This document shows positions 25,086 to 34,037 of a stretch of DNA of 60,123 bases, piece after piece. The first letter of the stretch is position 1; every line of letters begins with the position of its first letter. The DNA is from JAAZMA01 sp964564325 (GTDB taxonomy: Bacteria; Bacillota; Clostridia; Tissierellales; Tepidimicrobiaceae). The position numbers and the translations under genes are program-made. Location: contig CAZMBD010000003.1 of assembly GCA_964564325.1 (NCBI GenBank), positions 1 to 60,123 of the forward strand, in the 5' to 3' direction. The notes under the pieces were generated by a model that made no database searches, was not told where the DNA came from, and saw nothing but the letters and a program-made list of their open reading frames with translations.

Positions 25086-26369
25086 TTATAGTACATATTC
25101 TGGCAAACAATTATACCAATGCACATAGGTATCTCCATTTAAAATAATTCTATCAGAATGTGGAAGCATCTCTGTCCAAAGTTTGTCATAGCCTTTTTTG
25201 TATCTCCAATCATATCTATTAAAGCGTCTAAAAAGTACTATCTTGCCTTTAGTATTGATATAATTTTCAACTAATTCATTATGACTATTGAAATAAATTT
25301 GTCTAATGGTATCATACTCTTTGTTACCAATCTTAACTGAGTATCTACCAACTATATCAGAATTATGAGTATCTATAGGCTTTTTATACAGTTCTCCTTT
25401 TTTATTGCATTCAATAATACCTTTTCTTTTTTGAAGTAGTTCTTCGCCACAATTATTTTCTCCAAATCCCCAAAAACTAAGGAAATCATCATCTAAAAAT
25501 GTAGATATTTCTTTTACTTCCTTAAAATTATCTATGGCTGCTACTGTTTGTAAATGAGTATCAGTAAGCTTTTCAAACATTGTAAATCCGTATTTATTTC
25601 CATCTTCATTGATCTCTTCTTCTTCTATTTCTACACATTCAATTCCATGTACAATAGCTTTTCCTACAACTTTCACAGTAGTTTCACTAGTTTTCTTCAT
25701 TGTAGGGTATTTATCAAAATCATAGGTAGCAAATTTTACTTCTTCACCCAAACGAGGAATGATGAAAAATCCTATATCTTGTTCACATTTTACTTCAAAT
25801 TCTTCCAAATCAGATTTAGTTATATTAACTTCTGGCATAATTTGTGGAAACTTTGAGTTTTTCATTATACATTCTCCTTTCATATCTGGTGGATATGGAT
25901 ATATTTCTTTAAAGTTTTCTCTAGCTTTATATAGTCTACTTTTTACTGTACCAATTGGAATATCTAACATTGTAGCAATACTTTTTTGATCCATACCTTT
26001 TATATAAAACATGGTTAATATTTGCTTATCTTTATCACGTAGCTTTTCTAGTGTATAATCTACTGTCTCTTTAACAGTTATACCAGATCTGCTATAAGAT
26101 TTTTCGTAGTAGTATAAATTATCCACTGGTATTTCAAGTGTTTTGAATTTCTTTCTATAATAATCCCTACACTCATTAGCTGCAATAGAGAGCATCCAAG
26201 ATTTAAATTTTTCTTTAGATTTTAAACTATCAAAGGACTTGTATCCAATTATTAGAACTTCTTGTAATACATCTTCTGCATCATATTTATTTGGCATTTT
26301 ATAATAAATAAAACGTTCGATTGAATTTTTGTAGCTATTTAGTAGTGAAGTAAATTCATCACAATCCAC
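25086..26369 (-). CDS. ECF-type RNA polymerase sigma factor with long C-terminal extension
   Basis: A 427-residue protein. Residues 1 to about 165 form an ECF sigma factor. Region 2 has DAEDVLQEVLIIGYKSFDS and KFKSWMLSIAANECRDYYRK. Region 4 has KQILTMFYIKGMDQKSIATMLDIPIGTVKSRLYKARE. The remaining 240 or so residues are an unrecognised soluble domain rich in aromatic and acidic residues, with no membrane segment, ending DTYVHWYNCLPEYVL. Ordinary ECF factors are about 180 residues. No anti-sigma gene is adjacent, so the extension may itself regulate activity. The start is GTG at 26369, chosen because GAGAGGTGAT lies just upstream. The ATG at 26384 has no ribosome-binding site. Confidence 0.8.
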   Translation of the reverse strand: MDCDEFTSLLNSYKNSIERFIYYKMPNKYDAEDVLQEVLIIGYKSFDSLKSKEKFKSWMLSIAANECRDYYRKKFKTLEIPVDNLYYYEKSYSRSGITVKETVDYTLEKLRDKDKQILTMFYIKGMDQKSIATMLDIPIGTVKSRLYKARENFKEIYPYPPDMKGECIMKNSKFPQIMPEVNITKSDLEEFEVKCEQDIGFFIIPRLGEEVKFATYDFDKYPTMKKTSETTVKVVGKAIVHGIECVEIEEEEINEDGNKYGFTMFEKLTDTHLQTVAAIDNFKEVKEISTFLDDDFLSFWGFGENNCGEELLQKRKGIIECNKKGELYKKPIDTHNSDIVGRYSVKIGNKEYDTIRQIYFNSHNELVENYINTKGKIVLFRRFNRYDWRYKKGYDKLWTEMLPHSDRIILNGDTYVHWYNCLPEYVL

Positions 26370-26509
26370 ATCATCACCTCTCATTCTTATATTAAAACCG
26401 GTTTCAACCTTATAGACGTAAATAAACATAGAAAGGTTCATTTTAAAAATATTTTATCATAAATAGTTATTTTATTTTAAAAATTAATAGAATATCAATA
26501 TCTTGGTGA

Positions 26510-26515
26510 TATAAT
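26510..26515 (+). promoter_or_regulatory. Candidate extended -10 promoter for the tandem P-loop ATPase
   Basis: TGATATAAT (26507-26515) lies in the divergent space between the sigma factor and the ATPase gene. A second TATAAT-like stretch occurs closer to the gene. The rest of the spacer is featureless AT-rich sequence. Confidence 0.4.
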
Positions 26516-26598
26516 GAATGTGTTTAGTAATATCTCAATGCACATAATAACTACAAAGGAATAAATTATAATATATAATCTTATTAGGAGGTTTTTAC

Positions 26599-27645
26599 AT
26601 GACAAAAGTTCGTAGAATGTTTCCAGGAGGCAATACCGCAGAGGGTTTTTACTCTTTTCATAATAATATAATAGGTGATAATAGAAATGTGCTATATATA
26701 TTAAAAGGAATGCCTGGTGGAGGAAAATCATCTCTTATGAAAGAAGTAGGTAAAAAAGCTTTAGAAGAAGGTTATACTATTGAGTATCATCACTGCCCAT
26801 CAGACCCTAATTCTATTGATGGAATAGTTATTAATGAATTAAAAATAGCAATAGTAGATGGCACATCTCCCCATATAATAGATCCAGTATATCCAGGATT
26901 AAAGGATAAACTAATAGATTTAGGTGCTTTTATAGATTCAGATAAATTGGCAACGAATAAGGAAAAAATTATTGAGGCAAAGTTAAATAATAAAATTGCC
27001 TATAGTAGAGCTTATGGTTATTTTAAATCAGCTAAAAATATTTATAATATAATTTTGGAAAACAATAAAAGGGGAATGAATTTTATAAAGTTAAATGAAG
27101 AAACCACTAGATTAATAGATGAAATATTTTCTAAAGATCATAGAGAAATAGGTATGTCTAAAACAAGACATATGTTTTCTAGTGCGAATACTCCTAAGGG
27201 CTATGTAGACTATACTCACACTATATTAGAAAATGTAGATAATATTTATTGCATTGAAGGAGATATAGGCACTGGAAAATCCACCATCTTAAAACGGCTA
27301 ATGGAAATAGGAGAAATAGAGGGATATGATATGGAAATATACCACAATCCTACTATTCCTGAAAAAATAGAATCCATAATAATAGAAGAACTGGATATAT
27401 GTATTACATCTAATAAAAAAGCTTCAGAATTTCTCCATAAAAAAATAAACTTAAACAATTATTTTGACTTTAAAATCAAAAATAATAGAGATTATGAAAT
27501 ATATAATTTATTAATAGAAGAAGGCATAAAAAACTTAAATTTAGCTAGGGTAAATCATGAAATTCTAGAAGAATCTTATAAATCCTCTATAGATTTTGAT
27601 GGTGTAAATAAGATTAAACAAGATATAATAAGGGAAATATTCTAA
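26599..27645 (+). CDS. PRK06851-type protein with two P-loop NTPase domains
   Basis: A 348-residue cytoplasmic protein built of two similar halves. Each opens with a matched segment (RRMFPGGNTAEGFYSFHNNI at about 5-24, RHMFSSANTPKGYVDYTHTI at about 190) followed by a Walker A loop: GMPGGGKS at 37-44 and GDIGTGKST at about 222-230. The duplicated architecture is that of a Firmicute family annotated only as ATPase. Its substrate is unknown. It has a good ribosome-binding site (AGGAGG). Its end overlaps the reverse-strand alaX-like gene by four bases, so the two transcripts converge. Confidence 0.8.
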   Translation: MTKVRRMFPGGNTAEGFYSFHNNIIGDNRNVLYILKGMPGGGKSSLMKEVGKKALEEGYTIEYHHCPSDPNSIDGIVINELKIAIVDGTSPHIIDPVYPGLKDKLIDLGAFIDSDKLATNKEKIIEAKLNNKIAYSRAYGYFKSAKNIYNIILENNKRGMNFIKLNEETTRLIDEIFSKDHREIGMSKTRHMFSSANTPKGYVDYTHTILENVDNIYCIEGDIGTGKSTILKRLMEIGEIEGYDMEIYHNPTIPEKIESIIIEELDICITSNKKASEFLHKKINLNNYFDFKIKNNRDYEIYNLLIEEGIKNLNLARVNHEILEESYKSSIDFDGVNKIKQDIIREIF

Positions 27646-28844
27646 TTTTGTATTTCCCCTATTATATTCTCATAAAAACTTTTCAAAACTAAATCTAAAT
27701 TATCTGTTTCACATTTCCCTTGGACAACTTGATTGTTACCTCCACCTTTTATATCTAAGTTTTCAGAAATATTTTTAAAGATATTTTTCATATTTATATC
27801 TATTTCAGAACTTCTTCCTATTAAAAATTGAGAATATTCTTTATTGTAAAGGCCCAAAATAATTATATTTTTATTTAAACCCATTAAATAAGATGCAATA
27901 TTATTTACTTCATTAAATTCAAAATCTTCAAAATTACTATAGATAAAATTTATCCCATGGACATTTTTTGCATTATCTAATAATTTATTTCCCTTATACA
28001 TACAGAGCTCTTCTTTAAGTGTTCTATTTTCTTTTTCTAATTTTTCTTTTTGATTATATAATTTAAATATCTTATCTTGAACATCCTTATCTTTAGAAGA
28101 CAATAAATTAGCTATACTTTTAATATAATTATTTTTCCAAGTATAATCCTTTAGTGCTCGATTGCCACATACAAATTCTACTCTAATATTACCTTTATAA
28201 TTTTCTACTTTTCGTATTTTAATAAGTCCAATTTCTCCAGTATGTCTTAAGTGAGTACCACAACAGGGGGAAAAGTCTATGCCATCTATTTCAACTATAC
28301 GGATTTTAGAGTTTGTAATGGTGCTTTTAATATTAGGGAGTTTGTTTAACTCTGATTTTTCTACGATATAAGATTTCATTGGGAAATTAGAAAATATTAT
28401 CTTATTTGCAAATTCTTCGACTTTTATAATTTCCTCATCATTAATATTGGGAAGATTTACATCTATATATACATATTCATTACCAATATAAAAACCTATA
28501 GTTTCTCCGTTATATAATTTATAAAAAACTGCAGACAAAAGATGTTGACCTGAATGCTGTTGCATATAATCAAATCTATTGTCCCAATCTATGGATAGCA
28601 AGACTTTATCGCTTTGAATATTATCTTGAACTACATGGACAATATCCTCGCCATCATTATAAGTATCTAATACTTTTACACCATTTATAGTACCTTTATC
28701 TCCAGGTTGTCCTCCTGCAAGATTAGGATAAAAAATAGTTCTGTCAGTTTTAATATAATATCTATTGCTTTTATATGTTTTTTCTACAATTCTAGCATTT
28801 AATTGTCTTAAATATGGATTATTTAAATAAACTCTTTCTGTCAT
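27642..28844 (-). CDS. Alanyl-tRNA editing protein, AlaX-L type
   Basis: A 400-residue stand-alone editing enzyme that hydrolyses Ser- or Gly-mischarged tRNA-Ala. The zinc site is visible as HSGQHLLSAVF (H-x3-H) and CCGTHLRHTG (C-x3-H). The N-terminal region (NPYLRQLNARIVEK) corresponds to the AlaRS editing-domain lead-in. The C-terminal half has a coiled coil (about 255-285) and a DHHA1-like domain with GGGNNQVVQG, placing it in the long AlaX class. It is transcribed opposite to both neighbours. Confidence 0.9.
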   Translation of the reverse strand: MTERVYLNNPYLRQLNARIVEKTYKSNRYYIKTDRTIFYPNLAGGQPGDKGTINGVKVLDTYNDGEDIVHVVQDNIQSDKVLLSIDWDNRFDYMQQHSGQHLLSAVFYKLYNGETIGFYIGNEYVYIDVNLPNINDEEIIKVEEFANKIIFSNFPMKSYIVEKSELNKLPNIKSTITNSKIRIVEIDGIDFSPCCGTHLRHTGEIGLIKIRKVENYKGNIRVEFVCGNRALKDYTWKNNYIKSIANLLSSKDKDVQDKIFKLYNQKEKLEKENRTLKEELCMYKGNKLLDNAKNVHGINFIYSNFEDFEFNEVNNIASYLMGLNKNIIILGLYNKEYSQFLIGRSSEIDINMKNIFKNISENLDIKGGGNNQVVQGKCETDNLDLVLKSFYENIIGEIQN

Positions 28845-28961
28845 ATAATCACCTGACCTTTTTCCTATTAATCATATTTTATCATTTTTTTACATACTTG
28901 CAACATGCCAGAAATAAAATATGATATAATTTACATAAAAAGATTGGAAAGGAAATGAAAT

Positions 28962-29063
28962 ATGAATAAACAATCTATAGGTGGTTTATTTACTTTTGCG
29001 GGAATGTTACTTGTTATATGGGCATTAAATAGAATAGGTAGAAAAAAGTATTGGGGTAAATAG
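28962..29063 (+). CDS. Predicted 33-residue membrane micro-protein upstream of comEC
   Basis: A short frame encoding MNKQSIGGLFTFAGMLLVIW followed by a basic tail (RIGRKKYWGK). It has one membrane segment and a positive C-terminus. GGAAAGGA lies about seven bases before the ATG. An extended -10 sequence (TGATATAAT, ending at 28930) lies about 31 bases upstream. The stop codon is one base before the comEC start, so coupling is likely. I do not recognise it. Confidence 0.5.
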   Translation: MNKQSIGGLFTFAGMLLVIWALNRIGRKKYWGK

Positions 29064-29064
29064 T

Positions 29065-31515
29065 ATGAAAAGACCCTTCTTATATTTAACTATCCCATTA
29101 ATCTTAGGAGTAGTTTTTGCATATTTTATAAATGTAAGTACATATATGGTAGTATTTCTGCTATTGTTTTCTATTTTATTTTATATAATAAAATTAGAAT
29201 TAAACAAATCTAATTTTATTATTTTATTATTTTCCTGTTTTTTATTAGGTACATTAATTACAAATTTAAAGGCAAATAGTAGTGAACTTATTAAATATAC
29301 AGATACTCAAGTTCAGTTAAGAGGAAGAATAACTGATATTAAAAATATAAGTGAAGACGAATCTAGATATGTATTATTGGTGGACAATCTATCTTCGGAC
29401 AAAGTTAATATAAATACATCAGAAAAAATTATTTTAAAAATAATTGGAGAGAAAAAATTAGAACTAGGAGATGAAATAATATTTACTGCAGTATTGAAAC
29501 AACCCTTAGCTAATACCAATCCAAAATTATTTAATTACAAATTAAATTTGTTAACTGAAAATATATTTGCAACTACCACTATAAAAGAATATTCTATAAT
29601 AGCTATAAATAAGCCTGAACTTAGTCTAGGTTTAAGAACCAAACTAAGATTTACTAAAAGGATAGAGGAAAGATTTGACCATTATTTAACAGATAGAAAT
29701 TCAAATATTATGAAATCTATTGTTTTAGGTAAATATTCTTATTTAGATGAGGAAAATATAAATAGATTTAGAAATTTGGGATTAGCTCATATATTAGCAG
29801 TATCTGGTTTACATATTGGAATAATTGCAGTAATTTTCATATATTTTTTTGCTTATTTAGGATTAAATAGAAAGATAAATATAGTTTTAACTATTGCTAT
29901 TCTATGGACTTATGCCTATATAATAGGAAGCCCACCTTCAGTTCTTAGGGCCAATATTATGTTTTCGATGTTATTATTATCTGAACTTTTAAGAGAACCT
30001 TATGACTCTATAAATATTTTATTTTTTTCTTGTTTTCTAATTATAATTAAAAACCCTTATATAATATTTAATTTAGGGTTTCAATTATCCTATTTAGCTA
30101 CATTGTTTTTATTATATTTAGGACCAAAATTAAATAATTTGTTTCCTAAATCCATAGGAGGAATATTGGCAGTTCAAATTGGATTATTTCCAGTTCAGGC
30201 ATATTACTTTAATAGAATACCGACACTTACTATAATAGCTAATTTATTGTTTGTCCCATTGTTTTCACTATGTTTAGTATTAGGTATAATTTTATTGTTT
30301 TTACCTTTCTTTATGTGGCCAATAGGGAATTCTATAGGAATTATAATAAACTTTTTATTAAATATGGAGTTTTTAGGTATTGAAATACTCAGTAGTTTCC
30401 CAAAACTTACATTGAAATTTTCTTCTCCATCTATTTTAGGGATTTTACTTTATTATTTGTTGCTATTCATTTTATTTGGTAGTATTAAAATTGAAAAACT
30501 AAATAAATATATAGTAAAATCTATAGTTGTATATCTAATATTAATACTAATTATAAATTTATTTTATTTAAGTTTGGATCAAAGTTTAAATATTAAATTT
30601 ATAGATGTAGGACAAGGAGATAGTATTTTAATCCAAACTCAGGAAGGTAATTATCTAATAGATACTGGTGGTAATATATTTGGAAATTTTGATATAGGCA
30701 AGAATATATTATATCCTTATTTAGAAAAGGAAGGTGTATTTAAACTTAAGGGTGTATTTATCAGTCATTTTGATGTAGATCATTGTAAAAGTTTAACTTA
30801 TTTAATAGATAATATGGAGATAGAAAATATATATTTTGGATATATTAGACCTGGGAATATTTATTGTGATGAAATTATAGAAAAAGCAAAATCTAAGGAA
30901 ATTCCTATTTCCATATTAGAAATTGGTGATAATTTTAAATTAGACTACAATACTAGTATTACAGTACTTGGCCCAAGTAAAGAGATATTAAATAATCCTC
31001 AAAATAGCGACAATGATTTATCTATGGTTTTAATGCTAAATTATTTTAATAGAAGTATATTATTTACTGGAGATATTGAAAAAATAGGTGAGAAGTTTTT
31101 AATCCAAAATACAAATAAAAAAGTAGATTTTTTAAAAGTACCTCATCATGGCAGTAAAACCTCTTCAACAGAGGAATTATTAGATTTGATAAAACCTAGT
31201 ATAGGATTTATATCTGTTGGGAGGAATAATAGTTTTGGTCATCCACATTCAGAAGTATTAGAAAGGTATAATAGTAGAAGTATAGAACTTTTTAGAACAG
31301 ATGAATTAGGTTTAATAAATTTAGTATTAAATAAAAATGATTATGAAATTATTCCTTTTATAAATAAAAATTTAGATATAATATATATATTAACTCATTA
31401 CGGTTTATTTATATTGGTATTTATCTTATATAATATTATTTTTTATTATTTAACTAAATATTTTATAATCTTAGACAAGGAGATGAAAAAAATTGAATTA
31501 CAAGGATTTTATTAA
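29065..31515 (+). CDS. comEC: ComEC/Rec2 competence DNA channel protein
   Basis: An 816-residue multispanning membrane protein that forms the transformation DNA channel. N-terminal membrane segments and a soluble domain (DUF4131-like) come first. The Competence domain (about 215-480) has the GLAHILAVSGLHIGII motif. A C-terminal metallo-beta-lactamase-type domain (about 510-770) carries SHFDVDHCKS and PHHGSKTSS and may degrade the non-transported strand. Its end overlaps holA by 23 bases, as in many Firmicutes. With comEA at 16.7 kb this indicates retained DNA-uptake potential. Confidence 0.95.
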   Translation: MKRPFLYLTIPLILGVVFAYFINVSTYMVVFLLLFSILFYIIKLELNKSNFIILLFSCFLLGTLITNLKANSSELIKYTDTQVQLRGRITDIKNISEDESRYVLLVDNLSSDKVNINTSEKIILKIIGEKKLELGDEIIFTAVLKQPLANTNPKLFNYKLNLLTENIFATTTIKEYSIIAINKPELSLGLRTKLRFTKRIEERFDHYLTDRNSNIMKSIVLGKYSYLDEENINRFRNLGLAHILAVSGLHIGIIAVIFIYFFAYLGLNRKINIVLTIAILWTYAYIIGSPPSVLRANIMFSMLLLSELLREPYDSINILFFSCFLIIIKNPYIIFNLGFQLSYLATLFLLYLGPKLNNLFPKSIGGILAVQIGLFPVQAYYFNRIPTLTIIANLLFVPLFSLCLVLGIILLFLPFFMWPIGNSIGIIINFLLNMEFLGIEILSSFPKLTLKFSSPSILGILLYYLLLFILFGSIKIEKLNKYIVKSIVVYLILILIINLFYLSLDQSLNIKFIDVGQGDSILIQTQEGNYLIDTGGNIFGNFDIGKNILYPYLEKEGVFKLKGVFISHFDVDHCKSLTYLIDNMEIENIYFGYIRPGNIYCDEIIEKAKSKEIPISILEIGDNFKLDYNTSITVLGPSKEILNNPQNSDNDLSMVLMLNYFNRSILFTGDIEKIGEKFLIQNTNKKVDFLKVPHHGSKTSSTEELLDLIKPSIGFISVGRNNSFGHPHSEVLERYNSRSIELFRTDELGLINLVLNKNDYEIIPFINKNLDIIYILTHYGLFILVFILYNIIFYYLTKYFIILDKEMKKIELQGFY

Positions 31516-32545
31516 AGCATTAAAATCCAAAGAATTAAAATCTGTATATCTTTTTTATGGAGAAGAAGAATATTTAATTGACTATAGTTTAAAATTAGTT
31601 AAAGAAACTTTCATAGATAAAGCCTTTGAACCATTAAATTATATAGTATTAGAAGGTGAAGCTTTAGAATTTGATACTATAATGAATGCTTGTGAAACTT
31701 TGCCCTTTATGTCAGAAAAAAAGATTGTAATAATTAGAGATTTACCATTATTTAAGTCTAAAAAAGAAGAGGAAAAAAATAAAACTAAAGTTTCAAAAGA
31801 TCCTGTAGTTAATTATATTGAAACTTTAGAAGACTATATAATATTAATATTTGTAGAAAAGACTAAATCCATAAGAAAATCCAATGCATTGTATAAAAAA
31901 ATAAATAAATTTGGGGATATAGTAGAATTTACTAAACTAAGAGGTGGAGATTTAGATAAATGGATTGTTGATAGCTTTAAAAAGCATAATAAAACTATAA
32001 ACAAATCCAATATAAATTATTTTATTGAGTATTCTTCGTACTTTGATAAAAATAGAGAAAGAACACTTTATGATTTGGAAAATGAAATTATAAAGATTAC
32101 TAATTACTTACCAAGCAATGGAGAAATTACAAAAAATGAAATAGAATTATTAATGGCAAGACCATTAGAGATGAATGTATTTAATCTTCTAAACAAAATA
32201 TCTCAAAAGAATGGAGAAGAAGCTTTAAAACTTTTTAATGAAATGTATATATCAGGAGAGCCTATTTTATTTATTTTACATATGATAGTTAGGCAAATAA
32301 GAAATATGTTGAAGTATAAGGTCTTAAAGGAAAAAGGATATAGTTCAGGAGATAATTTCAAAAAAATGGACTTGTCACAATATGAATATAAAAAAATTTC
32401 GGATCAAAGTAATAATTTTACTATAATTCAATTGGAAAAAGCATTAGAATACTCTTTAGATGCAGATAGAAAGATAAAATCATCTTCAATAGAAGATAGA
32501 TTAGTAATGGAAATTTTAATAGCTAATTTATGTTATAAGCTGTAA
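31493..32545 (+). CDS. holA: DNA polymerase III subunit delta
   Basis: A 350-residue clamp-loader subunit that opens the beta clamp. YLFYGEEEYLIDYSL near the N-terminus and the LVMEILIANLC end are typical. The degenerate AAA+ fold lacks a functional P-loop, as expected for delta. The start is TTG at 31493, placed by AAGGAGATG and lying within the end of comEC. It ends at a bidirectional terminator facing rpsT. Confidence 0.93.
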   Translation: MNYKDFIKALKSKELKSVYLFYGEEEYLIDYSLKLVKETFIDKAFEPLNYIVLEGEALEFDTIMNACETLPFMSEKKIVIIRDLPLFKSKKEEEKNKTKVSKDPVVNYIETLEDYIILIFVEKTKSIRKSNALYKKINKFGDIVEFTKLRGGDLDKWIVDSFKKHNKTINKSNINYFIEYSSYFDKNRERTLYDLENEIIKITNYLPSNGEITKNEIELLMARPLEMNVFNLLNKISQKNGEEALKLFNEMYISGEPILFILHMIVRQIRNMLKYKVLKEKGYSSGDNFKKMDLSQYEYKKISDQSNNFTIIQLEKALEYSLDADRKIKSSSIEDRLVMEILIANLCYKL

Positions 32546-32551
32546 ATACAA

Positions 32552-32575
32552 AAAACTTCGGAATGCCGAAGTTTT
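32552..32575. terminator. Bidirectional terminator between holA and rpsT
   Basis: AAAACTTCGG (32552-32561) pairs with CCGAAGTTTT (32566-32575) across AATG. A and T runs flank both sides. Confidence 0.85.
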
Positions 32576-32579
32576 AGTA

Positions 32580-32855
32580 TTATACAGCTTCATTTACCTT
32601 ATTATTTAATTTTTTATTTAATGAGCTAATTTTTCTAGAAACAGCATTTTTGTGTATAACATTTTTGTGAGCTGCTCTTTTTAATTTTTTATCTATAGTT
32701 TTAAGTAGTTCCTGAGCTTCTTCAATATTTCCATTTTCAATTGCTAAATCAAATTTTTTAATATAAGTTTTAATTTCGGATTTTCTACTTTTATTTAAAG
32801 CTGTTTTTGTCTTTGTAGTTCGGATTCTCTTTTCAGCGGATTTAATATTTGCCAA
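32580..32855 (-). CDS. rpsT: 30S ribosomal protein S20
   Basis: A 91-residue S20, a primary 16S rRNA-binding protein. ANIKSAEKRIRTTKTKTALNK follows the initiator, and the helical body ends RAAHKNVIHKNAVSRKISSLN. The start is TTG at 32855, directly after GAGGAGGTGAG on the reverse strand. The frame continues upstream, but that would put the start before the ribosome-binding site. The reverse orientation next to holA and gpr is common in Clostridia. Confidence 0.94.
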   Translation of the reverse strand: MANIKSAEKRIRTTKTKTALNKSRKSEIKTYIKKFDLAIENGNIEEAQELLKTIDKKLKRAAHKNVIHKNAVSRKISSLNKKLNNKVNEAV

Positions 32856-32991
32856 CAATCTCACCTCCTCTAGTCTTAACAAAGGTTATTTTATCATGAA
32901 GAAAGGAAAAAAGCAAGGAAAAATAAATGAATAATACATAAAATAGAAGAATTGTAGAAAAATAAAGATAAGAATATTTAGGAGGTTTCAA

Positions 32992-33966
32992 ATGCTAGAA
33001 ATAAGGACAGATTTAGCTATAGAAAGCAGAGAATTATATCAGGAAACTAAAAAAGAAGAAGCACCAGGAGTGGAGGTAGAAAAAGTAGATGAGGAAGAAT
33101 ATGAGATAACTAGAGTAAAGGTATTAGATGAAAGAGGGGAGGAAAGTTTAGGAAAACCTAAGGGTGTATATATTACAATTCAAGCACCTAAATTAAAAAA
33201 TGCAGATCAAGATTTAAAGGACAAAATATCTCAAGTTTTAGCTAAAGAAATAAAAGGTCTTGGAAAAAGTCATAAAAACACAAAGACATTGATAGTTGGA
33301 CTTGGAAATTGGAATGTAACTCCAGATGCTTTAGGGCCTAAGGTGGTGGATAGAGTATTAGTTACTAGGCAGTATTTTATTGCATATAAAAAGGACGAAG
33401 ATGAAACAGTAGCAAATGTATCCGCATTATCTCCAGGGGTAATGGGCCTTACTGGAATTGAAACAAGTGAGATAGTCAAGGGTATAGTAGAAAAAACTCA
33501 GCCAGATTTAGTAATTGCCATAGATGCATTAGCATCTAGGAGGATGGACAGAGTAAGTACTACTATTCAAATATCGGATACTGGCATTAATCCTGGTTCA
33601 GGTATAGGTAATAAAAGGCTAGGTATAAATGAAGAGTATTTAGGAGTACCAGTATTGGCTATTGGAGTACCTACGGTAGTAGATGCTGCCACTATGGTAA
33701 ATGATACTATGGATCTAATCTTAGATTCTATGAAAAATGTTGCAAAATCTGGTAGTCAGTTTTATTCTACCCTTCAACAAGTAAGTAATGAAGAAAAATA
33801 TGATTTAATAAAAGAAGTATTAGAGCCATTTACACCAAATTTAGTTGTTACTCCAAAAGAAATAGATTTACTAATAGATGATTTATCTATTATCATTGCT
33901 AATGGCCTAAATATGGCATTACATCATGGCATTGAACTAGAAGATGTAAATAGATACATTAGGTAA
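32992..33966 (+). CDS. gpr: GPR endopeptidase (spore germination protease)
   Basis: A 324-residue A25-family aspartic-type protease that degrades SASPs during germination. Typical parts are the N-terminal propeptide rich in acidic residues (TDLAIESRELYQE), GLGNWNVTPDALGPKVVDRV and IAIDALASRRMDRVSTTIQISDTGI. The zymogen is autoprocessed in the developing spore. It starts with ATG after AGGAGGT. It is followed by spoIIP in the classical gpr-spoIIP order. Confidence 0.96.
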   Translation: MLEIRTDLAIESRELYQETKKEEAPGVEVEKVDEEEYEITRVKVLDERGEESLGKPKGVYITIQAPKLKNADQDLKDKISQVLAKEIKGLGKSHKNTKTLIVGLGNWNVTPDALGPKVVDRVLVTRQYFIAYKKDEDETVANVSALSPGVMGLTGIETSEIVKGIVEKTQPDLVIAIDALASRRMDRVSTTIQISDTGINPGSGIGNKRLGINEEYLGVPVLAIGVPTVVDAATMVNDTMDLILDSMKNVAKSGSQFYSTLQQVSNEEKYDLIKEVLEPFTPNLVVTPKEIDLLIDDLSIIIANGLNMALHHGIELEDVNRYIR

Positions 33967-33975
33967 AATCTTATC

Positions 33976-34002
33976 ATATATACTATCCCTAATGAATATA
34001 AT
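33976..34002 (+). promoter_or_regulatory. Possible sigma-E-type promoter for spoIIP
   Basis: ATA (33976-33978), 16 bases, then AATATAAT (33995-34002), which matches six of eight positions of the sigma-E -10 consensus CATACAAT. spoIIP is a sigma-E target in studied spore formers. It could also serve as a sigma-A -10. Confidence 0.35.
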
Positions 34003-34037
34003 CTAGATATTGAATAGATAATTTGGGGAGTGTTCTT

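Noticed and set aside
32928..32957. Sigma-G-type promoter upstream of gpr
   Set aside because: TGAATA is present at 32928 but no acceptable CATA-type -10 occurs at the required distance.
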